The notes under the pieces: generated by a model
Told to the model about the DNA's origin: nothing
What the model saw: the letters and a program-made list of their open reading frames with translations, nothing else
Database searches by the model: none
Assembly: GCA_021852055.1 (NCBI GenBank)
Contig: JAJZOD010000002.1
Coordinates: forward strand, 43,142 to 107,141
Direction of reading: 5' to 3'
Source of the DNA: Microcaldota archaeon
GTDB taxonomy: Archaea > Micrarchaeota > Micrarchaeia > Micrarchaeales > CABMGC01
Length of the DNA stretch: 64,000 nt
Made by a program: the position numbers and the translations under genes
Part shown: positions 18,140-25,847 of the stretch, one piece after another
Numbering within the stretch: the first letter of the stretch is position 1
Layout of the letters: every line of letters begins with the position of its first letter

Positions 18140-18226
18140 TGGGGTCGCCGAGATTTTCAATTTCTTTTTGAACTCGGGTCTTATGCTCCCTAAGCACAAA
18201 GCCTAACCAAGCTAGCAGACGACCCC
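18140..18226 (-). tRNA. tRNA-Pro-like (anticodon AGG) with a 13-nt T-loop intron
   Basis: Acceptor GGGGTCG pairs perfectly with CGACCCC, discriminator A. T-stem is CCGAG/CTCGG. The anticodon stem TGTGC/GCATA has one G-U and encloses TTAGGGA, giving anticodon AGG (Pro, CCU). The D-arm is weak (TGCT/GGCT, one mismatch). The T-loop is TTCAAA, 13 extra nt, then T; TTCAA pairs with TTGAA and AAT forms a 3-nt bulge, the same arrangement as in tRNA-Ala of this window. Overall sequence resembles archaeal tRNA-Pro. An A at position 34 is very unusual in archaea, so a decaying gene cannot be excluded. Confidence 0.75.
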
Positions 18227-18267
18227 TCCCTCATAATTTATCCAATATGTTATTTATACCCTTCACT

Positions 18268-18468
18268 CTACTTCCTGCTGTAGTTTATTATGTCATCTAT
18301 AAGGTCTACGTGGCCTATAAGCATTCTCCTGCAGCAGTACCTTTTAACACCAATCTCATCAAGGACCTTCTTTGGATTCTCCTTGTCTTTATTAACGCGT
18401 TTATCGTACTCCTCCCACTTATCAGCAATTACCTGACCACATGAGAAGCACCTTACAGGTATCATCAT
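18268..18468 (-). CDS. rpoN: DNA-directed RNA polymerase subunit N (Rpb10)
   Basis: 66 residues, the usual size. The zinc site is complete: [10 protein letters not shown] near the start and [18 protein letters not shown] lies upstream of two tandem ATGs; the first is used. Small core subunit that bridges RpoD to the polymerase. Part of the ribosomal/RNA polymerase operon. Confidence 0.97.
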   Translation of the reverse strand: MMIPVRCFSCGQVIADKWEEYDKRVNKDKENPKKVLDEIGVKRYCCRRMLIGHVDLIDDIINYSRK

Positions 18469-18488
18469 ATCAATTCACCAATTACCAT

Positions 18489-19037
18489 TCATCTATAAGA
18501 GGTCTGGAACCTGGCTCTCGCCTTTGGCCCTAGGAACTTCTTAGGTTCTACCTTCCTATGATCATCAACAAGCAAATTCCTGTCATACTCCATATACGCA
18601 CTCTTGAGCGTGCTGCTGCCTGATGCAGCTACAAGAGTCTTTGCCAGTGCGCTTCTTGCAGCCTGTGCCCTTCCACTTATGCCGCCTCCACGTACGTCGA
18701 TCAAAACCCTGGAGCTGCTCATAATGTCCTTAGCCTCTTTTGATATTGCAATGGGCTCAAGAATAAGTTCTCTTATCTCTTTGGGCTTTAAAAGTTCCAC
18801 TCTGACGCCGTTAAGTATGACCTCGCCAGAGCCGTTGCTTATATGTGCGCGCGCTATGGCTTCCTTCCTCTTTCCTCTCATCATAACAGACTGCATAACC
18901 TTCTGTTTTTTTGGTTTTGCCCGCTTCTTTGTAGTTTTCTTGTCCTGTTTTACGCGGACTGGCTGCTGCCCTTCTGATGTAAAATCACTAAGCGCCTTGT
19001 CTAAATCCTTAACTCCCCTTGATGTTTCTTCAGGCAT
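18489..19037 (-). CDS. rps9: Ribosomal protein uS9 with a charged N-terminal extension
   Basis: The S9 core occupies about residues 50-182: RGKRKEAIARAHI, GGGISGRAQAARSALAKTL and the C-terminal FLGPKARARFQTSYR that reaches the decoding centre. The first 50 residues are an extra Lys-rich extension (KKTTKKRAKPKKQK) not usual in archaeal S9, which is about 130-135 residues. The ATG at 19037 abuts the L13 stop, so the extension is likely translated; internal Met codons near residue 48 are alternatives. Confidence 0.95.
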   Translation of the reverse strand: MPEETSRGVKDLDKALSDFTSEGQQPVRVKQDKKTTKKRAKPKKQKVMQSVMMRGKRKEAIARAHISNGSGEVILNGVRVELLKPKEIRELILEPIAISKEAKDIMSSSRVLIDVRGGGISGRAQAARSALAKTLVAASGSSTLKSAYMEYDRNLLVDDHRKVEPKKFLGPKARARFQTSYR

Positions 19038-19463
19038 TTATTCACCTTTATATCCTAGCTTGGCAGCAAGCTCCTTTATAGTAACTATGTTCTCGTACAC
19101 TTCCTCCCCTTTTTTAATGGTCTCCACACTGTTCGGTCTTGTGCCTTCAGGGACTCCGACAAACACCCGCAGCCTTTTATATGCAGATTTGCCTTTCGGC
19201 TGTCTGTATGGCAGCATGCCTCTCACCACTCTCTTGACAAACAGGTCAGGCCTTCTTGATATATACGGCGAATGTTCTGGATTTGCCTTGTCCTTAAGCT
19301 CTATCTTTCTCTTGTATTTGGCAGCTATCTCCTTAAGGTGCCCGCTTATGACTATTTCTTCAGCATTCACTATAGTTACATTGTCTCCATTAAGCAGCAT
19401 CTTGGCTGCATGGGAAGATATCCTGCCTAGTATCAATCCTTGTCCATCAATAACGTGCTCCAT
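19038..19463 (-). CDS. rpl13: Ribosomal protein uL13
   Basis: Large-subunit protein L13, about 141 residues: ILGRISSHAAKMLLNGDNV, VVRGMLPYRQPKG and the LRVFVGVPEG segment. The ATG at 19463 is preferred because GAGGAG lies 8 nt upstream. An ATG at 19478, overlapping the L18e stop as ATGA, would add five residues and is possible. Co-transcribed with L18e and S9. Confidence 0.95.
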   Translation of the reverse strand: MEHVIDGQGLILGRISSHAAKMLLNGDNVTIVNAEEIVISGHLKEIAAKYKRKIELKDKANPEHSPYISRRPDLFVKRVVRGMLPYRQPKGKSAYKRLRVFVGVPEGTRPNSVETIKKGEEVYENIVTIKELAAKLGYKGE

Positions 19464-19474
19464 AAACACACTCC

Positions 19475-19819
19475 TCATATCAGCAGCCTTACTCCCTCCT
19501 TTTTAATCATCTCTTCTACAGGTACAATCCTGCAGCCTGCATCTTTAAGTTTTTTAAGTGCAGCATCAGAATACTCTATTGCAGATATGTCAAACTTCTT
19601 GTCAAGAACACCTGCTGAAAGAACCTTGCCTGGAACTATTACGCTTTCAGAAGTTTTTGTTCTGCTGCAGAGTTCATTCAGATTAATCTTAATCCTCCTT
19701 CTTTTAGGTAAGGCTGCTATCCTGCGTATGCTGCGTGACAGACCCACGTTCTTTGCATCGTGCTTGACGCTGTCCATAACAGCTATCCATGATTTTATGC
19801 TGCTTTTCTCTATTTTCAT
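19475..19819 (-). CDS. rpl18e: Ribosomal protein eL18 (L18e)
   Basis: Archaeal/eukaryotic L18e, 114 residues: SWIAVMDSVKHDAKNVGLSR, LSRSIRRIAALPKRRR, VPGKVLSAG and the C-terminal GCRIVPVEEM. The frame remains open upstream but would run into tRNA-Leu, so the ATG at 19819 is used. First protein gene after tRNA-Leu in the operon. Confidence 0.94.
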   Translation of the reverse strand: MKIEKSSIKSWIAVMDSVKHDAKNVGLSRSIRRIAALPKRRRIKINLNELCSRTKTSESVIVPGKVLSAGVLDKKFDISAIEYSDAALKKLKDAGCRIVPVEEMIKKEGVRLLI

Positions 19820-19838
19820 GCAATCAACTTTTTCTTTA

Positions 19839-19941
19839 TGCGGGGGGAGAGATTTGAACTCTCGCAAGCACTAAAGCTACAGGAGATCCGAGCATAAAGC
19901 TCCTCGGTCCTGCGCATTTGACCAAGCTCTGCCACCCCCGC
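19839..19941 (-). tRNA. tRNA-Leu (GAG) with a 16-nt intron at the canonical 37/38 site
   Basis: Class II tRNA. Acceptor GCGGGGG/CCCCCGC, discriminator A; D-loop with GG and CAAA; long variable arm (AGC/GCT stem); T-arm GAGAG-TTCAAAT-CTCTC. The anticodon stem CAGGA/TCCTG encloses 23 nt. A canonical bulge-helix-bulge is visible: central helix CCGA/TCGG, bulges GGA and ATC, inner GC/GC. Splicing leaves CCGAGGC, so anticodon GAG with C rather than U at position 33. The gene lies between rpoD and rpl18e, a few bases after the rpoD region. Confidence 0.9.
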
Positions 19942-19943
19942 AT

Positions 19944-20516
19944 CTACTTCTTTAGCTCTTTATGTATCTCTTTCACATTAGCGCTTATTATATCTAACGC
20001 TCTTGAAAGTATCTCAGGGGCCGGAATCTGTCCAAAGCTTTCAATATAAAATTCAAACATGTCTCCTTTATCATCAGATTTATATGTGGCAAGGCCTGGC
20101 TGAAATTTGGAACTCTTAGATCCGCGTCCAAGTATAGCCTTTGCATCGAGTCTTATGCTCTGCTTGTCTGCTAGTTTTATTATAGGTATGTTCGGATTGG
20201 CAACACTGACCTCCTTCTCGTTGCTCTTCAGATCTTTCGAATATACTGTTTTCGGGCCTTCCTCCACAAGTGAGAAAAGCACAGCGTCATCCTCTGAGAA
20301 GCCCTTTGGAGTTTTCAAAGGCACAAGTCCGAGCCTGTGCGCTATATACTCATCGAACATAGCGCTTGTGTTGTCATAAAACGTAACCGTATCTATCGCC
20401 ATTGTCGGTATGCTGCTCATGGCTACGCGCCTCATTGCATTAACGAAATTAAACGAGCTGCCGCTTATTTTCGCTTTAAGCGAAAATGGAGTACTCTCAA
20501 GCACATCAATCTTCAT
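19944..20516 (-). CDS. rpoD: DNA-directed RNA polymerase subunit D (Rpb3/alpha-like)
   Basis: Platform subunit of archaeal RNA polymerase. From the ATG at 20516 (MKIDVLEST) there are 190 residues. The dimerisation motif NAMRRVAMSSIPTMAIDTV and HRLGLVPL are clear. The length matches RpoD proteins that lack the ferredoxin-like Fe-S insertion; no cysteine cluster is seen. The frame is open 36 codons upstream, but the alignment to family N termini favours 20516. Its stop is 2 bp from tRNA-Leu. Confidence 0.94.
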   Translation of the reverse strand: MKIDVLESTPFSLKAKISGSSFNFVNAMRRVAMSSIPTMAIDTVTFYDNTSAMFDEYIAHRLGLVPLKTPKGFSEDDAVLFSLVEEGPKTVYSKDLKSNEKEVSVANPNIPIIKLADKQSIRLDAKAILGRGSKSSKFQPGLATYKSDDKGDMFEFYIESFGQIPAPEILSRALDIISANVKEIHKELKK

Positions 20517-20677
20517 AAAACCAGCCAAAATTAGGCGTACACTACTCTTATGAATATTGTAAGGCAACATATTTAAACATGCACCTCTGTGCCTCCAATT
20601 TAAAAGCACTGCAGCGCGCTTCAATTCAAATAAACTTATTTATATTCTTATTTGCCTATTTATCAAGAGGTATATCT

Positions 20678-21271
20678 TTGGATTTTTGGGGTGTATTCGA
20701 AAAAGAGCAGTTTGCTAGCGATTTCGGCTCAAAGCAGGTCATGCTAAATACCGGCCAGCGCCACAGCATGTCATTGAAGATGGTCCAGGAAAGGGCTGTT
20801 GAAATAGGCGTTAATGAGTGCATATTCCAGAAGTACTCCTATGATAAGAGGTACCTCATTGCCCAGAGCATAACATTCGACGTTCTTTTAACAATATACG
20901 ATGTCAATCACTCTGCACTTCTGGCTCTGAGAACAAATGCGAATATATCCGACAAAGAGATGCATCAAGTATCGAAGCTCATTTCAGGCATAAAGAGGCC
21001 GAATCTTGAGATAAGGGCCATAGGCGCGCAGAACAACGCTGAAAATTTTGTGCAGATGCTGAATAAGATGCATGCGCTCAAGCCAAATACGCTCGCAGAG
21101 ATAGACTTATTCGGAAACAACATACGCCACATACTGATAGATTCACATACAGGCATGCCTTACAATCTGCTTCTTCAAAACAGGATTTACAGGCCCGGAG
21201 AGCTTGTTAATAATATTCAAGCGCAGAGTCCTGCTGCTCCAGTGCGTCTGCATTTCAGGATCCAAGCCTAA
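20678..21271 (+). CDS. Protein of unknown function, TTG start
   Basis: About 197 residues from the TTG at 20678, which has GAGGT seven bases upstream and a TATA-like element near 20640. The protein is soluble and mixed alpha/beta, with no recognised motif; segments such as QRHSMSLKMVQERAVEIGVNECIFQKYSYDK look alpha-helical. A second ATG start further in is possible. The 3' end overlaps the convergent thpR gene by 17 bp. Confidence 0.6.
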   Translation: MDFWGVFEKEQFASDFGSKQVMLNTGQRHSMSLKMVQERAVEIGVNECIFQKYSYDKRYLIAQSITFDVLLTIYDVNHSALLALRTNANISDKEMHQVSKLISGIKRPNLEIRAIGAQNNAENFVQMLNKMHALKPNTLAEIDLFGNNIRHILIDSHTGMPYNLLLQNRIYRPGELVNNIQAQSPAAPVRLHFRIQA

Positions 21272-21794
21272 ACTTTTTGAGTGTTGTATACATATGGCCA
21301 TCTGGGGTCGTTCTGCTAAGCTTCAAGCAGAATGAATCAACATTAAATACTCCAAAATCAGCGTCTCCTGCCTTTTTCATACGGCTTTCAATGCTGTTTA
21401 TGTTTGCATGCCTTACCCTTGCAATTGTTATGTGCGGTACGTAATCCTGTTCCTTATCCAGATTAATCACATCATTCAAAGCGCTGTTCACGTTATCGTG
21501 CAAAGTCTTAAATCCGCTGCTGTCTTGAATTTTTGCAAATATGACGCTTACTCTCTGCGGCGAGAAATATCCCAGACCAAGAGCCATGGCATCAAACCTT
21601 TCACATTTTACTGACACGAGGCGCCTTTTCGCAAGCTCCACTTCATCTTCGGTTATCTCGCCAAGGAACCTCAAAGTCACATGCAGTGCATCGGGCCTGA
21701 CTAAACTTATGCCCTTCATCTCGAATTCCTGCTGCACATTTGTAAGTGCAGTCTTCAGATGCTCCGGCAAATCTACAGCGATAAAACATCTCAT
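21255..21794 (-). CDS. thpR: RNA 2',3'-cyclic phosphodiesterase (ThpR/LigT-like)
   Basis: 2H phosphoesterase of about 179 residues that opens 2',3'-cyclic phosphates on RNA ends to 2'-phosphates. Both catalytic HxT motifs are present: HVTLRFLG (about residue 42) and HITIARV (about residue 127). The N terminus MRCFIAVDLP is typical. In archaea with many tRNA introns it may process splicing ends. The start at 21794 is used instead of an upstream in-frame TTG-type codon. Confidence 0.92.
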   Translation of the reverse strand: MRCFIAVDLPEHLKTALTNVQQEFEMKGISLVRPDALHVTLRFLGEITEDEVELAKRRLVSVKCERFDAMALGLGYFSPQRVSVIFAKIQDSSGFKTLHDNVNSALNDVINLDKEQDYVPHITIARVRHANINSIESRMKKAGDADFGVFNVDSFCLKLSRTTPDGHMYTTLKKFRLGS

Positions 21795-21861
21795 AATTAC
21801 ACGATTACAAATATTCGCTAACAAATAAATATCTAATCAAGCGATACTAACTGATGATTCA

Positions 21862-22191
21862 TTGGCAACAATAAAAGATTTTTCAATGATAGAGCTTCGT
21901 GTCGGTCGCATCAAAACAGTAGACGACATCGAGGGAGCAAGAAGTCAAGTGTATAGACTCACAGTATACCTTGGCGAAGAGATAGGCACAAGGCAGCTTG
22001 TTGCGGGCATAAAAGGCAAATACACAAGGGAAGAGCTTCTGGAACGCGAGATAATAGTTGTCGTCAACCTGGAGCCGAAGCGCATAGCAAACGTAGAATC
22101 GCAGGGCATGCTTCTTGCTGCAAGCTCTGCTGACAAACTCGCGCTGCTTGCGCCAGACAAGGAGATACCGGAGGGATCAAAGATATTCTGA
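21862..22191 (+). CDS. Free-standing tRNA-binding (OB-fold, MetRS C-terminal-like) protein
   Basis: 109 residues forming an EMAP/Arc1p-like OB fold: ELRVGRIKTVDDIEGARSQVYRLTVYLG, RQLVAGIKGKY and VVVNLEPKRIANVESQGMLLAA. The family includes the C-terminal domain of MetRS and the CsaA chaperone. As a separate protein it probably helps MetRS (gene at the left edge) hold tRNA. Start is TTG at 21862 with CTGATG upstream. 9 bp from the following UPF0200 gene. Confidence 0.85.
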   Translation: MATIKDFSMIELRVGRIKTVDDIEGARSQVYRLTVYLGEEIGTRQLVAGIKGKYTREELLEREIIVVVNLEPKRIANVESQGMLLAASSADKLALLAPDKEIPEGSKIF

Positions 22192-22200
22192 AGTGGCCAT

Positions 22201-22779
22201 ATGATACTTGTTGTGGTGGGCCTGCAGGGCTCAGGAAAAAGCACAGTAGCAAAAATACTCCGTGATAAAGGAATAAGAGTAATAGAGATAGGAGACATAT
22301 GGCGCGAGCTTGTAAAAAAGGCGGGCATACCCATGAGCGACACCAAGGCCACCCGCGAGTTCACAATGCAACTGCGTGAGGAAAAGGGCAAGGACATCTA
22401 TGCGAGATATGCGTGCGAGCGCATAGGCGACTCAACTGAAAATACAGTTATAATGGGGGTAAGAAGCACCTACGAGCTTGATTACATAAAAAACAAGATG
22501 AAGAATGTGAAGGTTCTTGCTCTTGAGGCCTCATTGAAGATAAGGTTTGAGCGCATGCATGAGAGGATGAAGCCCGAGGATCCCAAAACTCTTGAAGAGT
22601 TTATGTGGCTCGAGCAGCGAAACAACCAGGGGTTCATGGCAGATAAGAAAGAAGCCGAGCACGGGCTTCCCGTTCTGATAAGAGGCGCTGATTATATAAT
22701 ACACAACAGCAGCACGCTTACGGCGTTGGAAGCCGATCTCGAAAAAGTGCTTGCAGATATTCCTGGGTTTAAAATTTAA
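22201..22779 (+). CDS. P-loop nucleotide kinase-like protein (UPF0200 family)
   Basis: 192 residues, Walker A GLQGSGKST at the N terminus, then DIWRELVKKAG and an LID-like Arg-rich region (RFERMHERMKPEDP). The sequence matches the archaeal UPF0200 group related to dephospho-CoA and adenylate kinases. The substrate is not established. Gene starts 9 bp after the tRNA-binding protein, so the two form a small operon. Confidence 0.8.
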   Translation: MILVVVGLQGSGKSTVAKILRDKGIRVIEIGDIWRELVKKAGIPMSDTKATREFTMQLREEKGKDIYARYACERIGDSTENTVIMGVRSTYELDYIKNKMKNVKVLALEASLKIRFERMHERMKPEDPKTLEEFMWLEQRNNQGFMADKKEAEHGLPVLIRGADYIIHNSSTLTALEADLEKVLADIPGFKI

Positions 22780-22786
22780 CCGTGCA

Positions 22787-22832
22787 TAGCGGGAAATCCC
22801 ACGTGCTTCAGCGGGGTGGGATGAGAGCGAAC
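22787..22832 (+). repeat. Relict IS200/IS605-type end (hairpin)
   Basis: ATCCCAC (22796-22802) pairs with GTGGGAT (22816-22822) around a GTGCTTCAGCGGG loop, preceded by GGGAA and followed by GAGAGCG. This GGAA-CCCAC-CTTCAG-GTGGGA-type hairpin closely resembles the right end/omega-RNA hairpin of archaeal IS200/IS605 elements. No transposase gene is nearby, so it would be a solitary end. An ordinary terminator for the UPF0200 gene is the alternative. Confidence 0.4.
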
Positions 22833-22916
22833 TGCATAAATAAGATATATAAACATGGATAATTATGTAAACAATATGGATGTCACAAGAGTTCTCCTGA
22901 GTGCGGAATCCGCCGC

Positions 22917-23267
22917 TCAGAAGTTCAGGCGCGGCGCAGACCTCTCAACAGCTGCGTATGCGTTATAAGAAGGCCAGTTCTGCTGCTTCCTGAATATGAC
23001 TATGCCTGCACCTGTAAGGGAGAGGGGCTTGTACCCCTCGCCCTTTTCCATAAAGTCCACCACCCTCTTTCGCTTAAGTTTTTTTAGCGTATACCAGATT
23101 CCGCTCACTGACAGGCTGTATTTTTCTGCCACAAACTGCACAAAGCTTGTAGCCGAAGGCACCTGATCAAGCCCTAGCTCGGTTAAGATGAGCAGCTCCT
23201 TCTCATTGAAGCTCTGCTGGGACTGAGCATCTTGAGCACTTCTAACTACCATTTTTGCCACTTGCAT
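22917..23267 (-). CDS. Winged-helix DNA-binding protein
   Basis: 116 residues with one winged helix at about 25-90 (NEKELLILTELGLDQVP, FVQFVAEKYSLSVSGIWYTLKKLKRKRVVDFMEKGEG). The C-terminal part is short and has no ligand domain. Probably a small transcription regulator. GGTG is seven bases before the ATG and a T9 run lies just upstream of that. A 34-codon ORF lies directly upstream on the same strand. Confidence 0.7.
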   Translation of the reverse strand: MQVAKMVVRSAQDAQSQQSFNEKELLILTELGLDQVPSATSFVQFVAEKYSLSVSGIWYTLKKLKRKRVVDFMEKGEGYKPLSLTGAGIVIFRKQQNWPSYNAYAAVERSAPRLNF

Positions 23268-23303
23268 ACGAGCACCAGAAAAAAAAAGATTATTTTTTTG
23301 CTC

Positions 23304-23408
23304 TTATGCAGGTGACAGGTACAACCTGTTCATGCAGACTGCCATCGCTATAACTACTGATGTTGGGTGTTTGAACCCGAACTCTTTTGCTATAGACGCG
23401 CTCTGCAT
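23304..23408 (-). CDS. Putative 34-residue microprotein
   Basis: Reads MQSASIAKEFGFKHPTSVV then a short hydrophobic stretch and ends LYLSPA. The ATG at 23408 has GCAGGAT upstream. The stop is followed by an A-run and a T9 run, an archaeal-type terminator, so the unit looks like a self-contained short gene. Support is limited to this arrangement and to the absence of any other gene in the interval. It could also be chance. Confidence 0.3.
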   Translation of the reverse strand: MQSASIAKEFGFKHPTSVVIAMAVCMNRLYLSPA

Positions 23409-23572
23409 ACAAATCCTGCTTTGTTTCTAATTTCTTATTGTCCTTTGTTCATTACTACTAATTCTAAATAGCTATTTAAATCTTTTCTACAAAGATGTTT
23501 ACATAGAAAGCAGCAGTCAGCGCTTCACGTCTGCTGTCTCAAATGCCTGTTTGTTATGCTGATGCTGATATT

Positions 23573-24442
23573 ATGGCTGTGAATATTGACATAATAATAT
23601 CTGTGCTTTTAATAATCACATTCGCATACGCTATTTTTGATCTGTTCAACAAGCGCGAAGTGCCTAATGTTTTTGCGTACATCTCTGTTGCGGTGGCGTT
23701 TATCCTCTGCCTTACGTACTGGAACACGGATATGCTTATAGGTTTTGCCATTGCAGCTTTTATAGCTGCCTCGGGTTACGCGCTCTACAAAAAGGGATTC
23801 CTTGGCGCAGGCGACGTATTCGAGCTTATAACAATCTCGCTGCTTCTGCCGCAACAGCCTGCACCACTTCTGTCATCAGCGCATCAGCTGGGCATGCCAT
23901 TCGTGTTTTCAGTATTTATAAGCTCAGGATATTTCGCTGTAATAATTATAGTGCTGTACTATATACTGGCTGCGAAGCGCAGCCCCATGGAAAAATCTTT
24001 CAAGATAGAAAAAAGGAAGGCGGTATCATCCACTGTACTTCTCAGCGTATATATTATTTTAATCCTCGTCATGCACATAACCATAGGTGTAGGAATCTCG
24101 GGCACTGTTCTGTTGCTGCTTCTTGCAGTTCCTTCAAGCATAATGCTTGTCTACGAGAGGCTCATAAACTACCGCATGGTATCTCTTATAAATCCAAACG
24201 AACTAACGCAGGGTGACATGATAGCAACAAATCTGATGAGCACAAAAGAGATCGGATACTTCAGCAAAAGGTCAAAAGCATTCGGCAGGCTTGCAACATC
24301 AGAACTTATAAAAGATCTAAAAAACGTGAGAAGGAAACTTCCTGTTTACAGAAATGCAGTGCCGCTTGCAGCATTCTTCTTCATAGGCGTTGTGTTCTCT
24401 CTGCTATTCGGAAACCTGATATTTCTTATAATAAAAATGTAA
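23573..24442 (+). CDS. Prepilin/preflagellin peptidase-like membrane protease (A24)
   Basis: 289 residues with about seven membrane segments. The two catalytic aspartates are placed as in archaeal preflagellin peptidases: one in FDLFNKREVPN after the first helix and one in the GxGD motif LGAGDVFEL. It should cleave the basic-side signal of pilin-like proteins, such as those at 16948-17490 and 40987-41772. The ATG at 23573 (MAVNIDII) is preferred; the frame allows a start 30 bp upstream. Confidence 0.85.
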   Translation: MAVNIDIIISVLLIITFAYAIFDLFNKREVPNVFAYISVAVAFILCLTYWNTDMLIGFAIAAFIAASGYALYKKGFLGAGDVFELITISLLLPQQPAPLLSSAHQLGMPFVFSVFISSGYFAVIIIVLYYILAAKRSPMEKSFKIEKRKAVSSTVLLSVYIILILVMHITIGVGISGTVLLLLLAVPSSIMLVYERLINYRMVSLINPNELTQGDMIATNLMSTKEIGYFSKRSKAFGRLATSELIKDLKNVRRKLPVYRNAVPLAAFFFIGVVFSLLFGNLIFLIIKM

Positions 24443-24636
24443 TAGCCAAAACCGCAGTCAAGATATGCAAACATACCTTGCCCCTTCCTGCAGGCATATA
24501 AGTCTGGTGCTGCTTATTCTATGCAGTAATCAACTGCTCCGGCAAATCCTTACTAGCAGTACATGGCTGCCGAGTGCATCTGGCGCAGCCAATAACTCTA
24601 ACAACCTTTTCGTGCAAATATTTACGGAGTGTGAGC

Positions 24637-25836
24637 ATGAGGATTGCAATAGTCAGCGATTTTCACTTGGGTTATGAGCGCTTCCGCGAAGATGCGTATC
24701 TCCAGGCACGCGACGCATTCGGAAAAGCATATTCTATGTCTGACATGATGATAATGCCAGGTGACATATTTGATTACAGGCATCCTAAGCCGGACGTTAT
24801 AGCCGAAGCGATAACTTTATTCAGCGAGCTTTCAAAAAAGGATTTTTCAGCACATATGGTATCATTCGAAGGCAAGGGCTCTGCATATACTGAAAAGCCC
24901 ATAATCGTCATACCCGGAACGCACGAGCGCAGGTCCGACACTGCAGTGGATCCTGTCGATCTTCTCGGGCTCGCCGGCATTGTCGTAAATGTAAACCGTG
25001 CATGTGCAATAATAGAAAAAGGCAGCGAGAGGGTTGCTGTATTTGGAATAGGTGGCGTTGCAGAAGAACGTTTCAAGGAAACAATCGCGGAGCTAGCTTT
25101 CAGGCCTGTGGAAGGCGCATTCAACATATTCATGTTCCATCAGTCGCTGTACGAACTTCTGCCGTTCAACAAAGAGTTCTTGCATATAGAAGAGCTGCCA
25201 GAGGGTTTTGATCTTTACGTTGACGGCCACATACATAACAAGGTTGAATCTAAATGCCACGGCAAGCCATTTCTGATACCCGGAAGCACAGTCCTTACGC
25301 AGCTAAAGGAAGGCGAGCAGGAGGATAAGGGATTTTTTATATTCGACACCGAGAAGATGACCTACTCTTTTCACCCCATAAATTCCAGGAAGTTCGTTAT
25401 GCTAAAGATTGATGTATCCGGGCAGGATCCGAGCAAGGCTGAAGAGGAGATAAATTCAAGGATCAAAAGCACTATATCATCAAACGGCTCTGCTAAGCCT
25501 GTTATACGCATAGAGCTGAAGGGTCGCATGAAAGAGGGCTTCAAGGCGTCCGACTTGAATATAAGCAAGATGCCTGCATCATATCCAGAAGCTATAGTCG
25601 AGATAGCACGAACCAATGTAGACGATGCGTCGTCTGCCAGGGAGATTGCCGACCTGCGCCAGGGGCTGCTCGAGAATGTGCCCATAAAGGATTATGGTAT
25701 GGCGCTGTTTTTGGACAGGTTAAAGGCAAGCAATTATTCTATGAAAATAAGCCCGTCAAAGCTTTTCGAGATATTGAGCTCGGACAGCAAGAAAGATACC
25801 GCAATAAGCAAAGCAGTTGAAGAGCTCTTTTCCTAA
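24637..25836 (+). CDS. mre11: Mre11-like DNA repair nuclease
   Basis: 399-residue metallophosphoesterase. Motifs in order: DFHLGYERF, MPGDIFDYRHP, PGTHERR (the usual GNHD position, with Thr and Glu), FMFHQS, DGHIH and IPGSTVLTQL. The GNHD to GTHE change keeps the histidine. A C-terminal extension of about 130 residues would hold the Rad50-binding and capping regions. No rad50, herA or nurA lies nearby. GGAGTGTGAGC precedes the ATG at 24637. Acts in double-strand break processing. Confidence 0.85.
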   Translation: MRIAIVSDFHLGYERFREDAYLQARDAFGKAYSMSDMMIMPGDIFDYRHPKPDVIAEAITLFSELSKKDFSAHMVSFEGKGSAYTEKPIIVIPGTHERRSDTAVDPVDLLGLAGIVVNVNRACAIIEKGSERVAVFGIGGVAEERFKETIAELAFRPVEGAFNIFMFHQSLYELLPFNKEFLHIEELPEGFDLYVDGHIHNKVESKCHGKPFLIPGSTVLTQLKEGEQEDKGFFIFDTEKMTYSFHPINSRKFVMLKIDVSGQDPSKAEEEINSRIKSTISSNGSAKPVIRIELKGRMKEGFKASDLNISKMPASYPEAIVEIARTNVDDASSAREIADLRQGLLENVPIKDYGMALFLDRLKASNYSMKISPSKLFEILSSDSKKDTAISKAVEELFS

Positions 25837-25847
25837 TGATCCTAAAC

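Noticed and set aside
23355..23385. GGTTCAAAC T-loop-like sequence upstream of the winged-helix gene
   Set aside because: No acceptor, D or anticodon stems; the same bases are explained by a small ORF.
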